From positions 2,480,001 through 2,544,000 of the forward strand of contig JAGTXO010000001.1 of NCBI GenBank assembly GCA_019448385.1: a stretch of 64,000 nt of DNA. The letters run 5' to 3'. The notes under the pieces were generated by a model, which was not told the origin of the DNA, ran no database searches, and saw only the letters and a list, made by a program, of their open reading frames with translations. The first letter of the stretch is position 1, and each line of letters begins with the position of its first letter. The translations under genes were made by a program, and so were the position numbers. The stretch is from Diacronema lutheri. Its lineage: Eukaryota; Haptophyta; Pavlovophyceae; Pavlovales; Pavlovaceae. This document shows, piece after piece, positions 1 through 12,545 of this stretch.

Positions 1-21
1 GAAGTTTGGGGCGGGTGCTGG

Positions 22-3000
22 TCAGCGAGGCGTGCTGCCACGGGCGGAATATGCTGCCAAAGGCGGGCGGCGTGCGTGCAGCGTAGCCAAGCCTGACGGC
101 CAGACGGACTGCTCGTGGCAGGGCGTTGGTCCACGGGATCCACACGGCCAAGGGCGCAGCGATGCAGCGATGCGCGCCAGGCGCGGCGCGTGGGCGCGTG
201 GCACCTTTGCGATGGCGTCGAGCTCGGTCTTGAATCGCGTATGCAGCATCTGCTTGAGCAAAGCATACTGCTTGATTCGACTGCCCTGCTCGTATTGCAT
301 AGTGAGAGCAGTGAAGGGGAGGAGGGTGTTTGCGCACGCACGAGGGATGTGTGGGCAGCGAGCGTGGCGCGCGCAAGCACACGCGCGTGCAAGCGCTCAA
401 CGAAGCGCCGCGGACAAAGGGCGCACAAGAACAGCGCGCGTGCGCGTCGGCGCGCAAGGGGGCGGGGGCACGGGCAGTGTGTCGCGCGCACGCGGCCGTT
501 GCCGCGCCAACGCGCACGCGCTGGGCGGGAACGCACTTTGCCAGCAATCGCGGGCATAAACTGCGACTTGATCGACGCCTTGGCGTCGGGCTGCAATCGG
601 AGCGTCGGCCGGTTGGTCTGCTCGTCGTCCACGAGGCCGTCGATCGCACGACACACTTGCACGACGACACCTGCATGCCGCCCACCACACGCCGAGATTT
701 CGAGCGCGCGCGCGCGTACGCGCGTGAGGCACGAGTGCGCGGGCGAGGCACGTTGCTCGCGGCGTGGCGGAATACGAATTGGACGAGAGCGCATGGTCGT
801 GGGACGCAGCGACGGTTCGGGCCGGCGACGGCGGTCGACGCCGAGCGCGCGGCGCGGCGCGCAGTACGCGTGCGCGCGCGCGCGAGCCCGGCCGACCGGC
901 GTGCGCTCGCAGCGCGGCCAGCGCGCGAACGAGCGCCGGCGCGCGGCGGTGCATACCAAGAAGGGCGCCCGTCGCGGCGTTCGACCCGCCCGCTCCGCTC
1001 GGACCCGTCGACACGCGCGCGTGCATCGCCTCATCAAGGCGCGAGGCGAGCTCGTCGGCGCGCCGCTGCAGCTCGTTGGCTGAGAGCGCGACGCCGTTCA
1101 CCTCGTCCTGCAGGAGCTCCTTCCACTTTGCAATGTCCTCCTCCTTGGCGGCGGACGCGATCATCTCGTCGAGCAGCGTGAGCGCCTCCTTGGACGCGCA
1201 TCGCGCAACGTCCTCCTGCAGCGCGCGCTGGAAATCGATCGAGCGCGACACTTTTTGGAGCAGCTCCGCCTGCACCGCGTCGACGTGCGAGCGGAGGCGC
1301 GGCAGCGCCGCCTCGGTCTCGGAGAGCTTGTCGAGCACGGTGCGCACGTCGACGGCGAGCCCGTCCGCCCGGCCGCCCAGCTCCTCCTCCACCGTGAGTA
1401 GGCGCGCGGTCATCGTCGCGACCGCGTTCGCCACGCCGCTCAGGTCGCCATCTTGCACCGCGCGTTCGAGCATCGCGTTGGGCAAAGCCACGTCTCTCGC
1501 CGCGCGCTCGGCGCGCTCGAGGCGCGCGTGGAAGCCCTCGTCGACGAGCCCCTCCGCCTGCTTGAACGCCTGCAGCGCGTCGCTCGCCCGCGCAAATTTG
1601 TCGTTGAGCTCAGCGCGGAGCGTTTGGACGGCTGCGCTCGCCTCCGCCGCGCGCCCATTCGCGTCCTCCAGCGCGTCGTCGAGAGGCGGGCCGGAGGGCG
1701 CGACGCGCTTGCGCACGGCGTCCACATCGATGCGCAGCATCTCGAGCGCGCGCGCCTGCGCGGGCAGCATCTGCACGGACGGGCCCAGCTCGGTCTGGAC
1801 AGTTTCGTCATTCGCTGGCGTCGCGAGGATCCTGCGGAGGGTGGCGGCCTGCCGCGCGACCTCGTCCTCGAGCTTCGCGAGCGCGTCGATCGCCGCCGTC
1901 GCCTCGGCGCGCGCGAACGCCGCGTCGTCCGCAGCGGACGCGCTCGGCAGCGCCTGGCTCGTTACCTGCGACTCCTGGTCGCCGCCGAGCGCGGATGTCA
2001 CCGGCGTCGCCACGCGCTGCACCGCGGCGACGAGGCGCGGGTCGACGCCGTCGGAGATGCCGAGCGATGTGCGCAGCTGCGCGAGGAAGTCGGGCGACGA
2101 GAGCAGCGCCTCCTCCACCGACTTGGGGTTGCTCTCGCGCGAGGGCGCCCTAGGCGCCGCGCGCGCCGCGAGCCGTCTTGCGACGACCGGGCTCACTGCA
2201 ACGCGCTGGAGTTGACCGCCCGCCTTCTGAACGGTGATCGACTCGGCGTCGAAGGACTGGATCGCGACCGAGTTGGTGTGCGAGAAGGCGTCCGCCAGCC
2301 GCCTCGGCGACGGCGCTGCCGACAGGTGCGCCTCGGGCGCGGCGGGCGCGGGCGGTGGCGGCGCGCCGGGGGGCGGCGTTTGCGGCGCCGTAAAAACGTC
2401 CGCCGGCGGGGTCTGCGTCGCGTTCGCGGCCATGTCCGGCGGAGTCTGCGTCGCGTTCGCGGCCGCGTCGGGCGCGCGTGCGAGCGGAGCAGCGGGCAAC
2501 GGCGGCGTTTGCGGCGCCGTAAACGCGTCCACTGGCGGGGTCTGCGTCGCGTTCGCGGCCATGTCCGGCGGAGTCTGCGTCGCGTTCGCGGCCGCGTCGG
2601 GCGCGCGTGCGAGCGGAGCAGCGGGTAACGGCGGCGGTTGCGGCGCCGTAAACGCGTCCGCCGGCGGGGTCTGTGTCGCAGTCACGGCTGCGTCGGGCGC
2701 GCGCGCACGCGTCGCCGCGAACGTCGGCGCGGCGCGCTTGGCGCGCAAGACGGTTCGCGCGAAGGTCGGGCCGACGGGGCGGTGGCGAAGCGCGCCGTTA
2801 TCGCCCGCGTTGGCCACGCCGATCCCGGCGTGGCCGGCAAGAGACGAGGTGACATCAACGATGGCGCCGATTGCCGCCTCCGCGCCGCGCGCCGCGTTGC
2901 CCGCCTGCTCGAGCGAGACCGCAACGCCTTCATGCCCGAGCAGCACGCCATTGGCATTCAGCGCCGCGTCGGCGAACGCGCCCGCCGCCGCGCGCGCGCG

Positions 3001-5050
3001 TCCCGCGACGGTACGCAGCGCCTGCGCCGCCTGCTCGGCCTGCTCGACAGCGCCAGCGACCTCGACGGCGTCGGGCTTCGCGCCCGGCGGCGCGAGCAAA
3101 GCCGCGCCATCGACGCCAAAGAGCCGCGCGCCTTCGATCGCGGCCGTGAGCGCGTCGGTCGCCGCGCCGAGCGCCGCCGACGCCTCGCCGAGCGCCGCGC
3201 CGTGCATCGTAACCGTTTCGGCCTGCGTCGGGGCTTGGGCGGAATCGAGCCAGCGAGCGAGCAGCCTCGCCGTGGCGTGCGCCGCCGAGTCGGCGAGCAC
3301 GTTCGCCTCGGCGGCTGCGGTGATCGTGGCCGCCTCGCAAGACACGGCGGCGCGCGCGAGCTGCGCCCAGCGATGTGCAAGCGGCGCGTCAGCCTGCGAG
3401 GTCGCGGCGTCGGTCGCCATGTCGGCGCGCGCTGCCAGCAAGGAGAGGGACTCGACCTGCCCGGCCGCAGCGGCCGCCGTGGCGACCGTCGCGTCCGCCA
3501 CCTCGCGCAGTGCGCGCGCGATCGCGAGCGAGTCGCCGAGGCCCGAGAAGCCATCGTGCGGCGCCGCAGCGCGTATGATCGCATCGAGACTGTTTGCCGC
3601 CTGGCGGCATGCTGCGAGCGTGCGCGCGAGCACGCTGAGCTGGAAGGCAGCGGAGCCGGGCGGCGCGTCCGCGTCCGGCTCGGCGTCCGCACCGCCCGCG
3701 ACGGTACTGAGGAGCTGCTCGCGCATCGCCGTGATCGCGGGCAGAATCGCGCTGAGCGCATGCTCGCGCTTCGCCGTCGCCTCCGCCTCCGACTCTGCGC
3801 TGATGTCGCTGTGCACCAGCGCCCACAGCTCCGCGTCCTCGTCCTTGTGCACCACGATGGACGCGCTGCCTGCGCATCGCGAGCGCGCGGCGCGGGCGGA
3901 TGCGGCGCGCGCGAGGGGCGCGCGCGCTCAGAGCCCAACGCGGGCAACTCGCCCGCAGCGCGCCGCGCCATTCCCCGCTCAAAGTGCGCTCCGCGCGCGC
4001 GGCGAGGTCGCGCGGGCCAGACGACACCCCGCGCGCGCAGCCGTGCCCGCCGCGTGCCGCAGCTTTGAAAGCCCACCGCGCCGTGTGATACGTCGCCTGC
4101 GGACGGCGGAAACCCCCCCTTCGCCACCCACCACTGGCTGCGGAGCCGCGCGATGTTCGCCGCGCGCAACGCACTGCCCGCCGCCCCGATACCCCACTGC
4201 CACCAACCGCGCGCCATGTCCACCGCGCCCGACGCGCGCCTTGCCCGCCGCGCGCGCGGGGCTGCAAGGCAGCGGGGCAGCGGAGCCGCGCACCGCCATC
4301 GCGCTCTGCAAGAAGTTGAAGCACGAATGGCTCGGTCGTCCTGCGGCTCAGCTCGAGCGCGCTGATCTGAGCGGTGAGCATGAGGAGCGCTTGCTGGTGC
4401 GCGGACTGCTCGGCCTGCAGCGCCGCTGTCGCGGTCCGTAGGCGCGCGTGCAGCAGCGCCGTGTCGAATTTGAGCGACGCGATCGCTTCCTCTTGCCGCG
4501 CGTTGTGCAGCTGAGCGCCGTGCGTGCCCCACGAGCGGAGCGCGCGCGCGCAGCGTTCATCCGCGGCCCAGCTAAGCAGCGATTCAAGCTGAGTACGTAC
4601 CGCCTCCGACCAGCGCCACGCGTTGAACGTCTCGCGCAGCGTCGCGCCCTTGCCGCGCAGCCCCATCGCGCGCGCTTTCAAGCGCGCGCCGCGCTTGCGC
4701 GCGACCCAGCCCGCCTTCCACGGGTCGAACGCGCGGCGCGTGCGCCAGCCGTCGGCGCGGCCCTGAAGTGACGGATCTGAGCTCTCGACCATCTGCTCGA
4801 TGTGGCCCGACCACGTCTGCATGAACGCGAGCGCCTGCGCATGCTTCTGCGTCTGCGTGACGAGGAGCGACAGGACGTCGGCGAGGTGGTCGGAGAAGAC
4901 GGGGTTCATGATGCGGCCGAGGTCGATTTCGGTGCCGGCGAGCTCAAGCTGGCGCGGCAGCGAAGAGACGGACCCATCGCCGGGCGCGGGCGCGCCTTCC
5001 GCCGCCGACGCCCCGGCCTCCTCCGGAGCGGGCGCGGCGTCGCTTTCCAT
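22..5050 (-). CDS. Large coiled-coil protein with proline-rich tandem repeats, family not recognised
   Basis: I do not recognise the family. Exon 1 runs 5050-4294 and exon 2 begins at 3869; the GT-AG junction restores phase exactly (Gly codon split 1/2). Exon 2 ends near 1015 or 957, followed by an uncertain last exon from about 288 that may stop at 22 or continue past the window edge. The N-terminus is acidic and Ala/Pro-rich, followed by a helical, Trp- and Arg-rich region (roughly residues 50-240), then long Ala-rich helices. Near residues 625-740 lie degenerate repeats around TQTPP motifs (about 41-residue units). The C-terminal third is Glu/Ala-rich coiled coil. A cytoskeletal or flagellar scaffold is possible but unproven. 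The 3' end is the weakest part of the model. Confidence 0.6.
2388..2700 (-). repeat. Coding tandem repeat, ~123 bp (41 aa) units
   Basis: About two and a half copies of a 123-bp unit lie inside exon 2 of the first gene. Each unit encodes paired TQTPP motifs separated by Ala/Pro-rich linkers. Copies differ by a few bases and keep the reading frame. Confidence 0.75.
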
Positions 5051-5188
5051 CGTAGCGGACCAAGAAAATGTGAAACGACGGGGCGGGGTTCCCCCCCGGT
5101 TATCGACTCGACGACGTGAAGCGGCCTCGGTCGCACCGCCGGCCGAGGCGCGCTGGCGCAGTTACGAGTCCGCACCGCCCCGACCGCC

Positions 5189-7821
5189 CTAGCAAAGGAT
5201 TGGCGCGGACGTAGGCGGCAAGCCGGGCAAGCCGGCCTGCCCACCCTGCTGCGGTTGGAATGGCACGATCGCAGCGGGCCCGAGGCTGCGCGAGTGCCGA
5301 AGCACGCGCGCCGTCACCTGGACAGCCGTGCTCTCGGCCGGCGGCCGCAGATGGAACGAGGACGCGCGTGTGAACGTCGGCGCCGATTTGGAGGTCGGGA
5401 CCAAGTGGCTCGCTGTGGAGTGCGCGCCCCACAAGCTCGGCGCGCTCGGCGCGCGCGAGCCGGCGCCGTGCCGCAGCCACGAGTATGCCTGCCGCAGCGG
5501 CGCGAGTGGGTTGCTGAGATCAAAGCTGCCGTCGAGCGCGGCCGCGCGGTGGAACGGCGATGGTGGTCTGTCACGAAGGGGCGCAGCGTCGTCCGCGGAC
5601 GCCGGCAGCTCCGACAGCACCGACGCGCGCTGGATGCGCACATCCATCGGCGCAGGCGTGCCCACGGGCGCTGGCGATGGCGATGGGACCGTCGAGGGGC
5701 CAAGCCGCGCGCACGCACCCGCCCCGCCTGCGCCCATGCCTACGCCCGCCGAACCACCGACGCCGCTGCCGCTACAGCTCCGCGAGCGGCGGTCGGCCGC
5801 GCAGCGGGCGTCGCCACGCCCGCCATCCACCGCCCTTGGCCTGGCCGGCGGCCAGTCGTGCGCGCATTGCACGTCGCGCGTGAGCACGGCTCCACTTTCG
5901 AGCGCGCGATTGTCCTCCTTGGTCACGCCGCACGTGCCGCCAAGCCTACGCGCGCCCATGGGCGGAGTTGGGTTTCGGCGCGCAATCGCATCGCGCAGCC
6001 ATGGCGAAGGAGCGCGAAACGAATCGTCGCGACTCGCCGCCGTCTCGATCGCGCGCGCGGCAAATGCGGCGCCGAGCACGTCACGCACGCGCTCGTTGAA
6101 GCCGTCTGGCCCGCCGTGCGTCGACTCGACGATCGCAAGCAATCGCTCGTAATCTTCGCGCACGTGGCACGCGGCGTTGCGCACGTCGAAGGCCGCATAG
6201 TGCGTCTCGTCGGCCGCGTGCAGGCCGACGGGCACAAGCTCGATCTGCTCAGCGCTGCCGCCCATCGCGATGAAGACGAAGATCTCGGAGATGCACCACA
6301 GGCGCGAGAGGTACGTGCCGCCCGACAGGACGAGCATCGAGTTGCAGCCGGCGAGGTGCACGGGCAGGAAGCCGAGCGCGTCCGCGATCGAGCTTTGGTC
6401 GATGCACGCGCGGTCAAACCAACAGCGTGGCGGTCGGCCATGCACCGTGACGAAACGGTCGCGCCATGCGAGCATCGCCTCCCACTTTGCGTCCGCCGGG
6501 TCCGACCTGCGCGGCGCGCCGGCGCGCGCGCGTGCGCGGCGCGCGAGGCTGCGTTAGCGCGGCGCGCGCGCGCGCGCGCCTGGGCGGCGCGCTTTGGGGC
6601 GCGAGCGCGACCGCGCGCACACCACGAGTGCGAGATGAAGGCGTCGACCTGCCCAAGCTCGGCGGGGAGCGAGCGGGCGTACGTCTCCGGGCTCGGCGTG
6701 TTGGCGTGCAGGTCGGCGCGGCGCAGGTCCTCGATCGCGACCGATCGGAACGCGCGACGGGCGGCGCTCAGCACGGCGGGCGCGTCCTTGTGGCCGATGA
6801 TGGCCGCGACGCCGGCGGCGGTCGAGACGGCCGCACCGCGCGACGCGAGCCACGTGTGCACAAAGATCCGCACGCCCGGACGGCGCGAGAGGAGCCCGAC
6901 CGCGCCCAGCCAGATTGCCTGGCCGAGCAGCAGCCACTTGGCCGGCGCGCGCGCGCCGGCGAGCTGCGGCCGCTGCGCGGCGACGCTGGCGAGGATGGCA
7001 AACATGCAGAGTCGAACGGCCGCATTGAGCATGTACCACCGGCCTGTGTCGATCCACAGCCGGTCGAGGAGCGCGCGCGGCGGCAGCCTGCGGCAGAGGA
7101 GGAGCGAGACGCGCATGGCGAAGAACGAGACCAAGAACGCGAGGACGAGCTGCAGCGCGCCGATCGCCAGGAGCATGCGGCACGGCAGCGGCACATCGAA
7201 CGCGGCGGTGGGCGCACACGTCCGCGCCGCGGCGCTCGCGTCGACGCGGTAAGCGGCAAACGTCACGCTCGCGTTCCAAAGCGCGGTGACGAGCGCACCG
7301 ACGCAGATGACGAGATAGCCTAGCGTGAGCGTGTAGAGCAGGCCGAGGCTGATGGGCAGGCCAGCCGAGAGGAGCAGCACGATGCCAGCCGAGAGCAAGA
7401 TCACCGAGTGCTCGGCGCCGCGCGGCACCGTGAACGTGAGCGCGCACCCGAGGATCGCACACGCGAACCCGACGACCGTGAGCGGGAGCTGCACGAAGAG
7501 CTGCAGCCGTGCGCCCTCCGCGCGCGCACGTGCGAGCGACTCGACGATTGACGCCTCGTCCGCGAGCTGGGCGATCGCCGACTCCTCGAGCGTGCTCGAC
7601 GTTTGCGACGAGCGCCGGATCTGCGCGGCGCGCTGCGCGCGCACCTCGATAGACGCGCGCGCCACGCGGCGCGTCAGGCGCACGGCGCCCGCGGACGCGC
7701 CCTCTCGCTCATCGTCTACCACGGGTGGGACTCCATGGGGGCCTTGATGAACCGACGCGCCGCTGAGCTGCCGCGGTAACGCGTCGCCCATTCCAGGGCA
7801 GGGTACGTCAACGTTCATCAT
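5189..7821 (-). CDS. Multi-span membrane protein with cytosolic TIR-like domain (paralogue 1)
   Basis: Exons 7821-6623 and 6506-5189 (838 aa); the 116-nt GT-AG intron splits the Trp codon of the DAFISHSW motif. Residues 108-310 contain about five to six hydrophobic segments. DAFISHSW lies at 393-400, followed by KWEA, WFDRACIDQ (429-437), LAGCN (451-455), a GGTYLSRLWC block and Glu474. In TIR folds, a D-x-FISHS strand opens the domain and a WCxxE helix carries the NADase glutamate; I infer a TIR-like fold, with Glu474 as the candidate catalytic residue. A conserved FDVR segment follows, then a disordered Ser/Pro-rich tail. A second gene with the same architecture lies at 48123-52107. The start at the Met-Met pair was chosen over ATGs at 7872 and 7860, which sit in AT-rich probable leader sequence. 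Enzyme activity and ligand are unknown. Confidence 0.75.
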
Positions 7822-7902
7822 TTGCCAATAGGGACTTTCACTCACAATAGGTAAACACATCTCAATTCTCATCAGTGGGTGCAGTCGAGGCCCTCCCGAG
7901 CG
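7822..7902. promoter_or_regulatory. Putative bidirectional promoter, TIR-like 1 / SCP2
   Basis: Only 81 bp separate the divergent start codons. This stretch is clearly more AT-rich than the flanking genes. No TATA box or other element can be assigned with confidence. Confidence 0.4.
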
Positions 7903-8274
7903 ATGGCGGAGGAGTTCGCTTCGAAACCGGTCTTTGACTCGATCGCCAAACTCCTCAAGGAGGACGCGGAGGTGGCGAAGAAGGCGTCGGCGGTCTTTCA
8001 GTTTGTCATCACCAAGGGCCCGGCAGGTGCGACCGCCACGTGGGTTGTGGACACCAACACGTGCGAGGTGCGCGAGGAGAAGGCGGCGAAGGCCGACTGC
8101 ACGCTCACCCTGTCGGACGCGGACTTTGTCGCGATGGCGGCGGGCAAACTTGCAGCGCAGCGCGCCTTCATGATGGGCAAATTGAAGATCAGCGGCAACA
8201 TGGGCGTCGCGCAAAAGTTCTCGCTCGTCACCGCAAAACTGGCCACAAAGTCCACGGCCGCATCGAAGCTATGA
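7903..8274 (+). CDS. Sterol carrier protein 2 (SCP2 domain protein)
   Basis: This single-exon gene of 123 aa is one complete SCP2 domain. The signature is the hydrophobic N-terminal helix with FDSIAKLL, the VFQFVI strand, TWVVDTNT, the CTLTLSDADFVAMAAGKL block and the C-terminal MMGKLKISGNMGVAQKF helix. Members bind sterols, fatty acids or acyl-CoA and move them between membranes, often in peroxisomes. The C-terminus ends in SKL after TAA, which is a canonical peroxisomal PTS1 signal, so peroxisomal import is predicted. The ATG at 7903 was chosen because the domain begins directly after it. The gene is divergent from the TIR-like gene and convergent with the axonemal-type gene. Confidence 0.95.
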   Translation: MAEEFASKPVFDSIAKLLKEDAEVAKKASAVFQFVITKGPAGATATWVVDTNTCEVREEKAAKADCTLTLSDADFVAMAAGKLAAQRAFMMGKLKISGNMGVAQKFSLVTAKLATKSTAASKL

Positions 8275-8373
8275 GTGAGGTCGTGCCAGGCCGGCGCGGG
8301 TGTGACGCGAGTCTCGATTTTCTAGGCTCGGGGGCCTGCCGATTGATCCGCCGCACGTCGAAGGCGCCGTGAC

Positions 8374-11300
8374 TCAGCTGAGCATCGCCGGCGCGATGTG
8401 CGTGCCGGCCGCCTGCTGCAGCACGCGCGTCGACACGACCGTCACCGGCCCGTCCGCGCTCAGCTCGCCGCGCCGCATGCGACGCCGCGGCGGCGGCGGC
8501 GCGATCGTCGGCAGGCCGCGCGCCTGGCCTGGCGAGAGCGTGCGCGCGTGCCGCGGCTCACGCAGGGCGTCGCCAGATTCGGCAGCGTATGCGGCGAGCG
8601 CTGCGAGCCTGCGCTCGCGCTTGGCCTGGACGGTCTGCGAGAGCATCGCCTCCATCGCCTGCATGCCCAGCAGCTCGCCCTTGCCTGGCAGTGCCGCGCC
8701 GCTCGCCTGTGCGGCGTGCCTGCGTACTGACGCGCCGGCCGTAACGATGAGCGGCTCGGGGGGCTGCGGCGGTACATGCGCGCGCGGCTTGGCGCCGTCG
8801 AGCGCCGGGTCGATGATCTGGCGCGGCGGAGCGGCTGACACGCCACTGCCGCGCACCGCGGCGCCGCTCGTGCAGGCCGGACGGTTGCACGCTCCAAGCC
8901 CGCCTGCCGGGTCGGCGGCCGCACGCGAGTCGTCCAAGCGCGGCGCGACGGGCGGAAGGGATTGACGATGGCCAGCGCCGCCGGGCTGGTGCGCCCGGTA
9001 CACCTTTGACACCTCGCTCGCGGCCGTCGCCAGCTCGACGGCCGTCGGCTGCACGTCGGCGCGCGTCGCAGCGTATGTGCGCATCAGCGCGCTCGCGCGC
9101 TCCGCAGCGTGCGCATCGTCCGCGAAGGCGCGCTCGCTGAGCGCTCGCTCAAGCGTTTGCCCCGCGTGCGCGCCCACGCGGACGTGCCCACCGCCGCCGA
9201 GCGTGCCGTCCGCGCGGCGCTCGCGCGGCGCGCCGACGGCGTGCGCGCTGCGCGCGCTCGCGAGCGGCACGGGCGCGCCAATGGCCAATGGCCGATGCGC
9301 CGTTACAGGCGCTTGCGCCAGCCGGGGCGGCCATGCTGCGGTCGCGCGCGCGCGGCCACGGCCGCACACGCACGCCTCACCGGCGCACGCGCACACGCCC
9401 GCCGCGTCCAAACGCGCGAGCGCGCTTGCGAGCTGCGCTGCGAGCACGCGTTCGCGCGCGGGCGCCACGTCGACGTGCGCGAGAGCGTGCGGGTTGAGCG
9501 CTCGCGCGCCGCCGACGCCGCGCGCGTCGTCGACGATGCGCGCACCGCCGACGCGCGCGTCGGCGTCGTCGGCGGCGCGCGCGTCGGAAGCGGCGCGCGC
9601 CGCGGTTTGGGTGGGCGAGGCGGTCGGCTCGCCGGCGCGCTCAACAGGTGCCCGCTCCGGTGCACTGGGCGCCATTGCGGCCGCTGCACCGGACTCGCAT
9701 GAAGCCACGCCCGCCGGCCCGTCCGGCGACGCAAACTCGCTGCGCACGATTGGCATTGTGGGCGACAGCGCGAAGGCCGCCGTCGGCCATTGGCGCACGC
9801 TCGCCTCTTGAGCGCTGCTCGTGTGGCCTGGCGTCGGCAAAGCAGAGCGCGGCCGCTCCACGCCACGCGCCGCGAGCAGCAGCGCCCCGACGGCGTCGGC
9901 AAGCTGACCAAGGTCGCGCGACCCGAGGCCAAGCACCGCGCCCACCTCCGTGGTCATCTCGGCCTGCGCCGCGCGCACCGACGCCACGCGCGTGGCGAGC
10001 ACGTCGATGCGCGCGCGCTGGGCGCGGCGCGCGCGCGCCGCGTCGACGGTCGCGGCGGCGCTGGCGGCGCCGTTGCCAGCGGCGGCGGCGGCGGCCACGG
10101 CCTCGGAGTGCTTCTCGCCGCCCGGGCCGAGCGGGCGTGCGTCGAGCCGAACGACGCCCGCGCGCGACGTCGGCCGCGACGCTGGCCTGAGCACCGGCCC
10201 GACGCCCGGTTCCTCCTGCACGTCGACGAGCGTGGTCGGCGCGGGCGCGCCGCCCGAGCCGGACGCTGGTCCGGACGCCGGTGCGGAGCTTCGACTCATC
10301 CGGACAGCGTGTTCCCACTTGGCAGCCTGCTGCTTAGCAGCCAGCGCGTCAGCCTGCCGGACGGACGGCGGCGCGCGGACGCGCGCGCGCGCGCGGCGAT
10401 GAGATGCGCGAGTCACGCGGCGCAGTAGGGCGCGCGCGGCGCGCGGCGCCGCGCCTTTGCGCGCGTGAGCTCCTCCTCGAGCTTGGCGGCGCGCTCGAGC
10501 GCCGCTGCCTGCTTTTCGCGCTCTTCCGCCAGCTCGAGCGTGGCCGCCTCCCAGCGCGAGCGGAGCGACGACTGCTCGCCCCTGAGCCGCGCGAGCGTCA
10601 GATCGAGCTCGCGCGCGCGCTCGCGTAGCCGCGGCATGTCTGCCGCATCGTCACGCAGCGCGCTCGCCGCGGCGCGTTCAGCGTCGGCGCGCTCGAGCGC
10701 GGCGGCGAGCTCGCCCGCCGTGCGCAGCTGCTGCGCGTGCGCGCTGTCCGCGTTGGCGAGCGCGCTGTGCAGTTTGGTCTGCGTCGCGATGAGCTCGCGC
10801 CCCGCGCGCGCAAGCGCAGCCGCAGTCGCGGTGAGCACACGGTCGACCGCCTTGCCGTCGGCAGCGACGGCGGCGAGCGTGCCCTCGCGCACTGCGCACG
10901 CCTCGCGCGCGCGCTCGACCGCCGCCGCCGTCTGCGCGTGTGCGTCGCACTCGGCGTCGAGCGCGTCCGATTGGTCGAGCAGCGCCCGCTCCGCGCCCTC
11001 GAGTGCCCCGTCCGCGTCGGCGAGCGCGGCACGCAGCGTGCGCGCGCGCGCCGACTCGTCGAACAAGGCGAGCCTGTCGTGGTCGAGCGCTGCCTTGAGC
11101 TCGTCCACGCGCGCGCGCTCGACCTGCAGGCTCACCAGCCGCTCGGCGCTCACGTCGCGCGCGGCGGCCGCGTCGCGCGCGGCCGCGTCGCGCTCGTCGC
11201 GCGACACGCGCGCGCTGTGCATCTCGCGGGCAAGATGCGCGGCAAGCGCGTCGGCCTCGTCGCGCGCGGCGGCGAGCATCTGCGGGAGTCGCTCCTGCAG

Positions 11301-12510
11301 CGCGCGGTACGCGTGCAGCGCGCGATCGAGGATGAGGCCACGCTCGGCGCAGCCGGCGCCGACCTGCCGCACGATCTCCCGGAGCGCCGCCTCAAGCGCG
11401 CCTTTGCGCTCCACCCACGCGGCTGAGCCGATCGCGCTGCCGGTCGGGTCGACGGGCGCTCCGGGCGCGCGCCGTGCGGGATCCGCCGCGCGCTCGCGCG
11501 CGCGCAGCTCGATCTGCACCATCGCCGCGTCCAGCTGGCTCGCAACGCGGATGGCGTCCGCGCGGCCGGGCGGCCTCACCGCCTCCGCCTCGCGCGCGAG
11601 CTCACGCAGCCACTCGTGCGCGCCGCTCATGTCAGCGAACTCGGCAGGCGGGAGGCTCCGCCGCGCCGCGTCCGCGCCGCCCAGCGCGGCGAGCACGCGC
11701 CGCGCCGGCTCCGCCGCGTCGCCCTGCGCGAACCGAGCGTCCTCGGGCACCGAAATTGAAAAGAGGAGCTCGGCAGCGCTCATGCCGGTCGTGGCGCGCG
11801 ACGCGCGCGACGCGCGCGCGGCGACGGCGGCGTCGGCCTTGTCGACGAGGTACGATACGTCGCGCTCGCGCACGCTGCCCACCGTCTCGTGCAGCCGGCC
11901 GCCGCCGTGCGCGACGGCAAGGTCGGCGGGCGGGCGGAATTTGAAAAGCTGCAGGGCGCGCAGCGCGTCCGCCGCGCTGTCGTCCGGGTGGCGCGCGTCG
12001 CGCGCGAGGGGTGCGGCGGGCGGAGGCGCGCGTGCACGTTGCGAGTCAACGTGCACGTGCTCGCGCGCTTCGCTCAGCTCCGAGTCGGCCAGCGCCACGT
12101 CGAGCTGCGAGTCGGACGCGTGCCCGCCGATGTCCGAATCCGCCGCGTCCGCGTCGCGCTCCGTCAGCTCGGCGTCGGCGTCGGCGTCGGCGTCGCTGTC
12201 GCCGCGGCCGTCGTCGGCCATCGTGGGCGAGCGCGGCTCCATCGGCGCCGCCTCGTCGACCAGCAGGCTGCCGGCGATCGCAAAGCCCTGCCACGCGCGG
12301 CGTGAAGCGCTCGCCGCGCGTGAGCACGCCGGAGCGCGCCATGCGGCGCGGCGCGCACGCGCGACGGCGCACACGCACCGGCGCGGGGGCAAGTTGAACG
12401 CGTGCCTGCATCTCCGTCGCGCGCTTCCGCTCGCCGCCGAGCAGCCCGCCACTCGCCACGGGCGTGGAGAGGCGCGCTGCCCGATCGGCCGGCCGCGAGC
12501 TGGCGACCAT
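8374..12510 (-). CDS. Axonemal dynein light chain domain-containing (AXDND1/p28-like) coiled-coil protein
   Basis: Exons 12510-12379, 12287-10455 and 10353-8374 give 1314 aa in matched phase. Intron 1 is GT-AG (91 nt). Intron 2 (101 nt) uses a GC donor after an AAG codon and joins two stretches of coiled coil. Around residues 360-390 the sequence IVRQVGAGCAERGLILDRA matches the conserved CAERG block of p28 axonemal dynein light chains and AXDND1-type proteins. It is preceded by a LPPAEFADMSGAHEWLRE-like segment and followed by about 280 residues of coiled coil. The last 640 residues are mostly disordered with a short helical, basic region near the end. A role in inner-arm dynein or the axoneme is likely by family. 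If intron 2 is wrong, the last exon would be a separate gene of unknown function. Confidence 0.65.
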
Positions 12511-12545
12511 CGTGTCGAACGGCTCGGCGTAACCGTCGTGAGGTG
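12511..12545. promoter_or_regulatory. Very short divergent promoter, AXDND1-like / MsrB
   Basis: Only 35 bp lie between the two start codons, so the 5' leaders or core promoters must overlap the genes. No element is recognisable. Confidence 0.4.

Noticed and set aside
2234-4441. Long plus-strand frame (735 codons) opposite the first gene
   Set aside because: It is antisense to a two-exon gene with matched splice phase and lacks recognisable domains. Stop codons are rare in GC-rich antisense.
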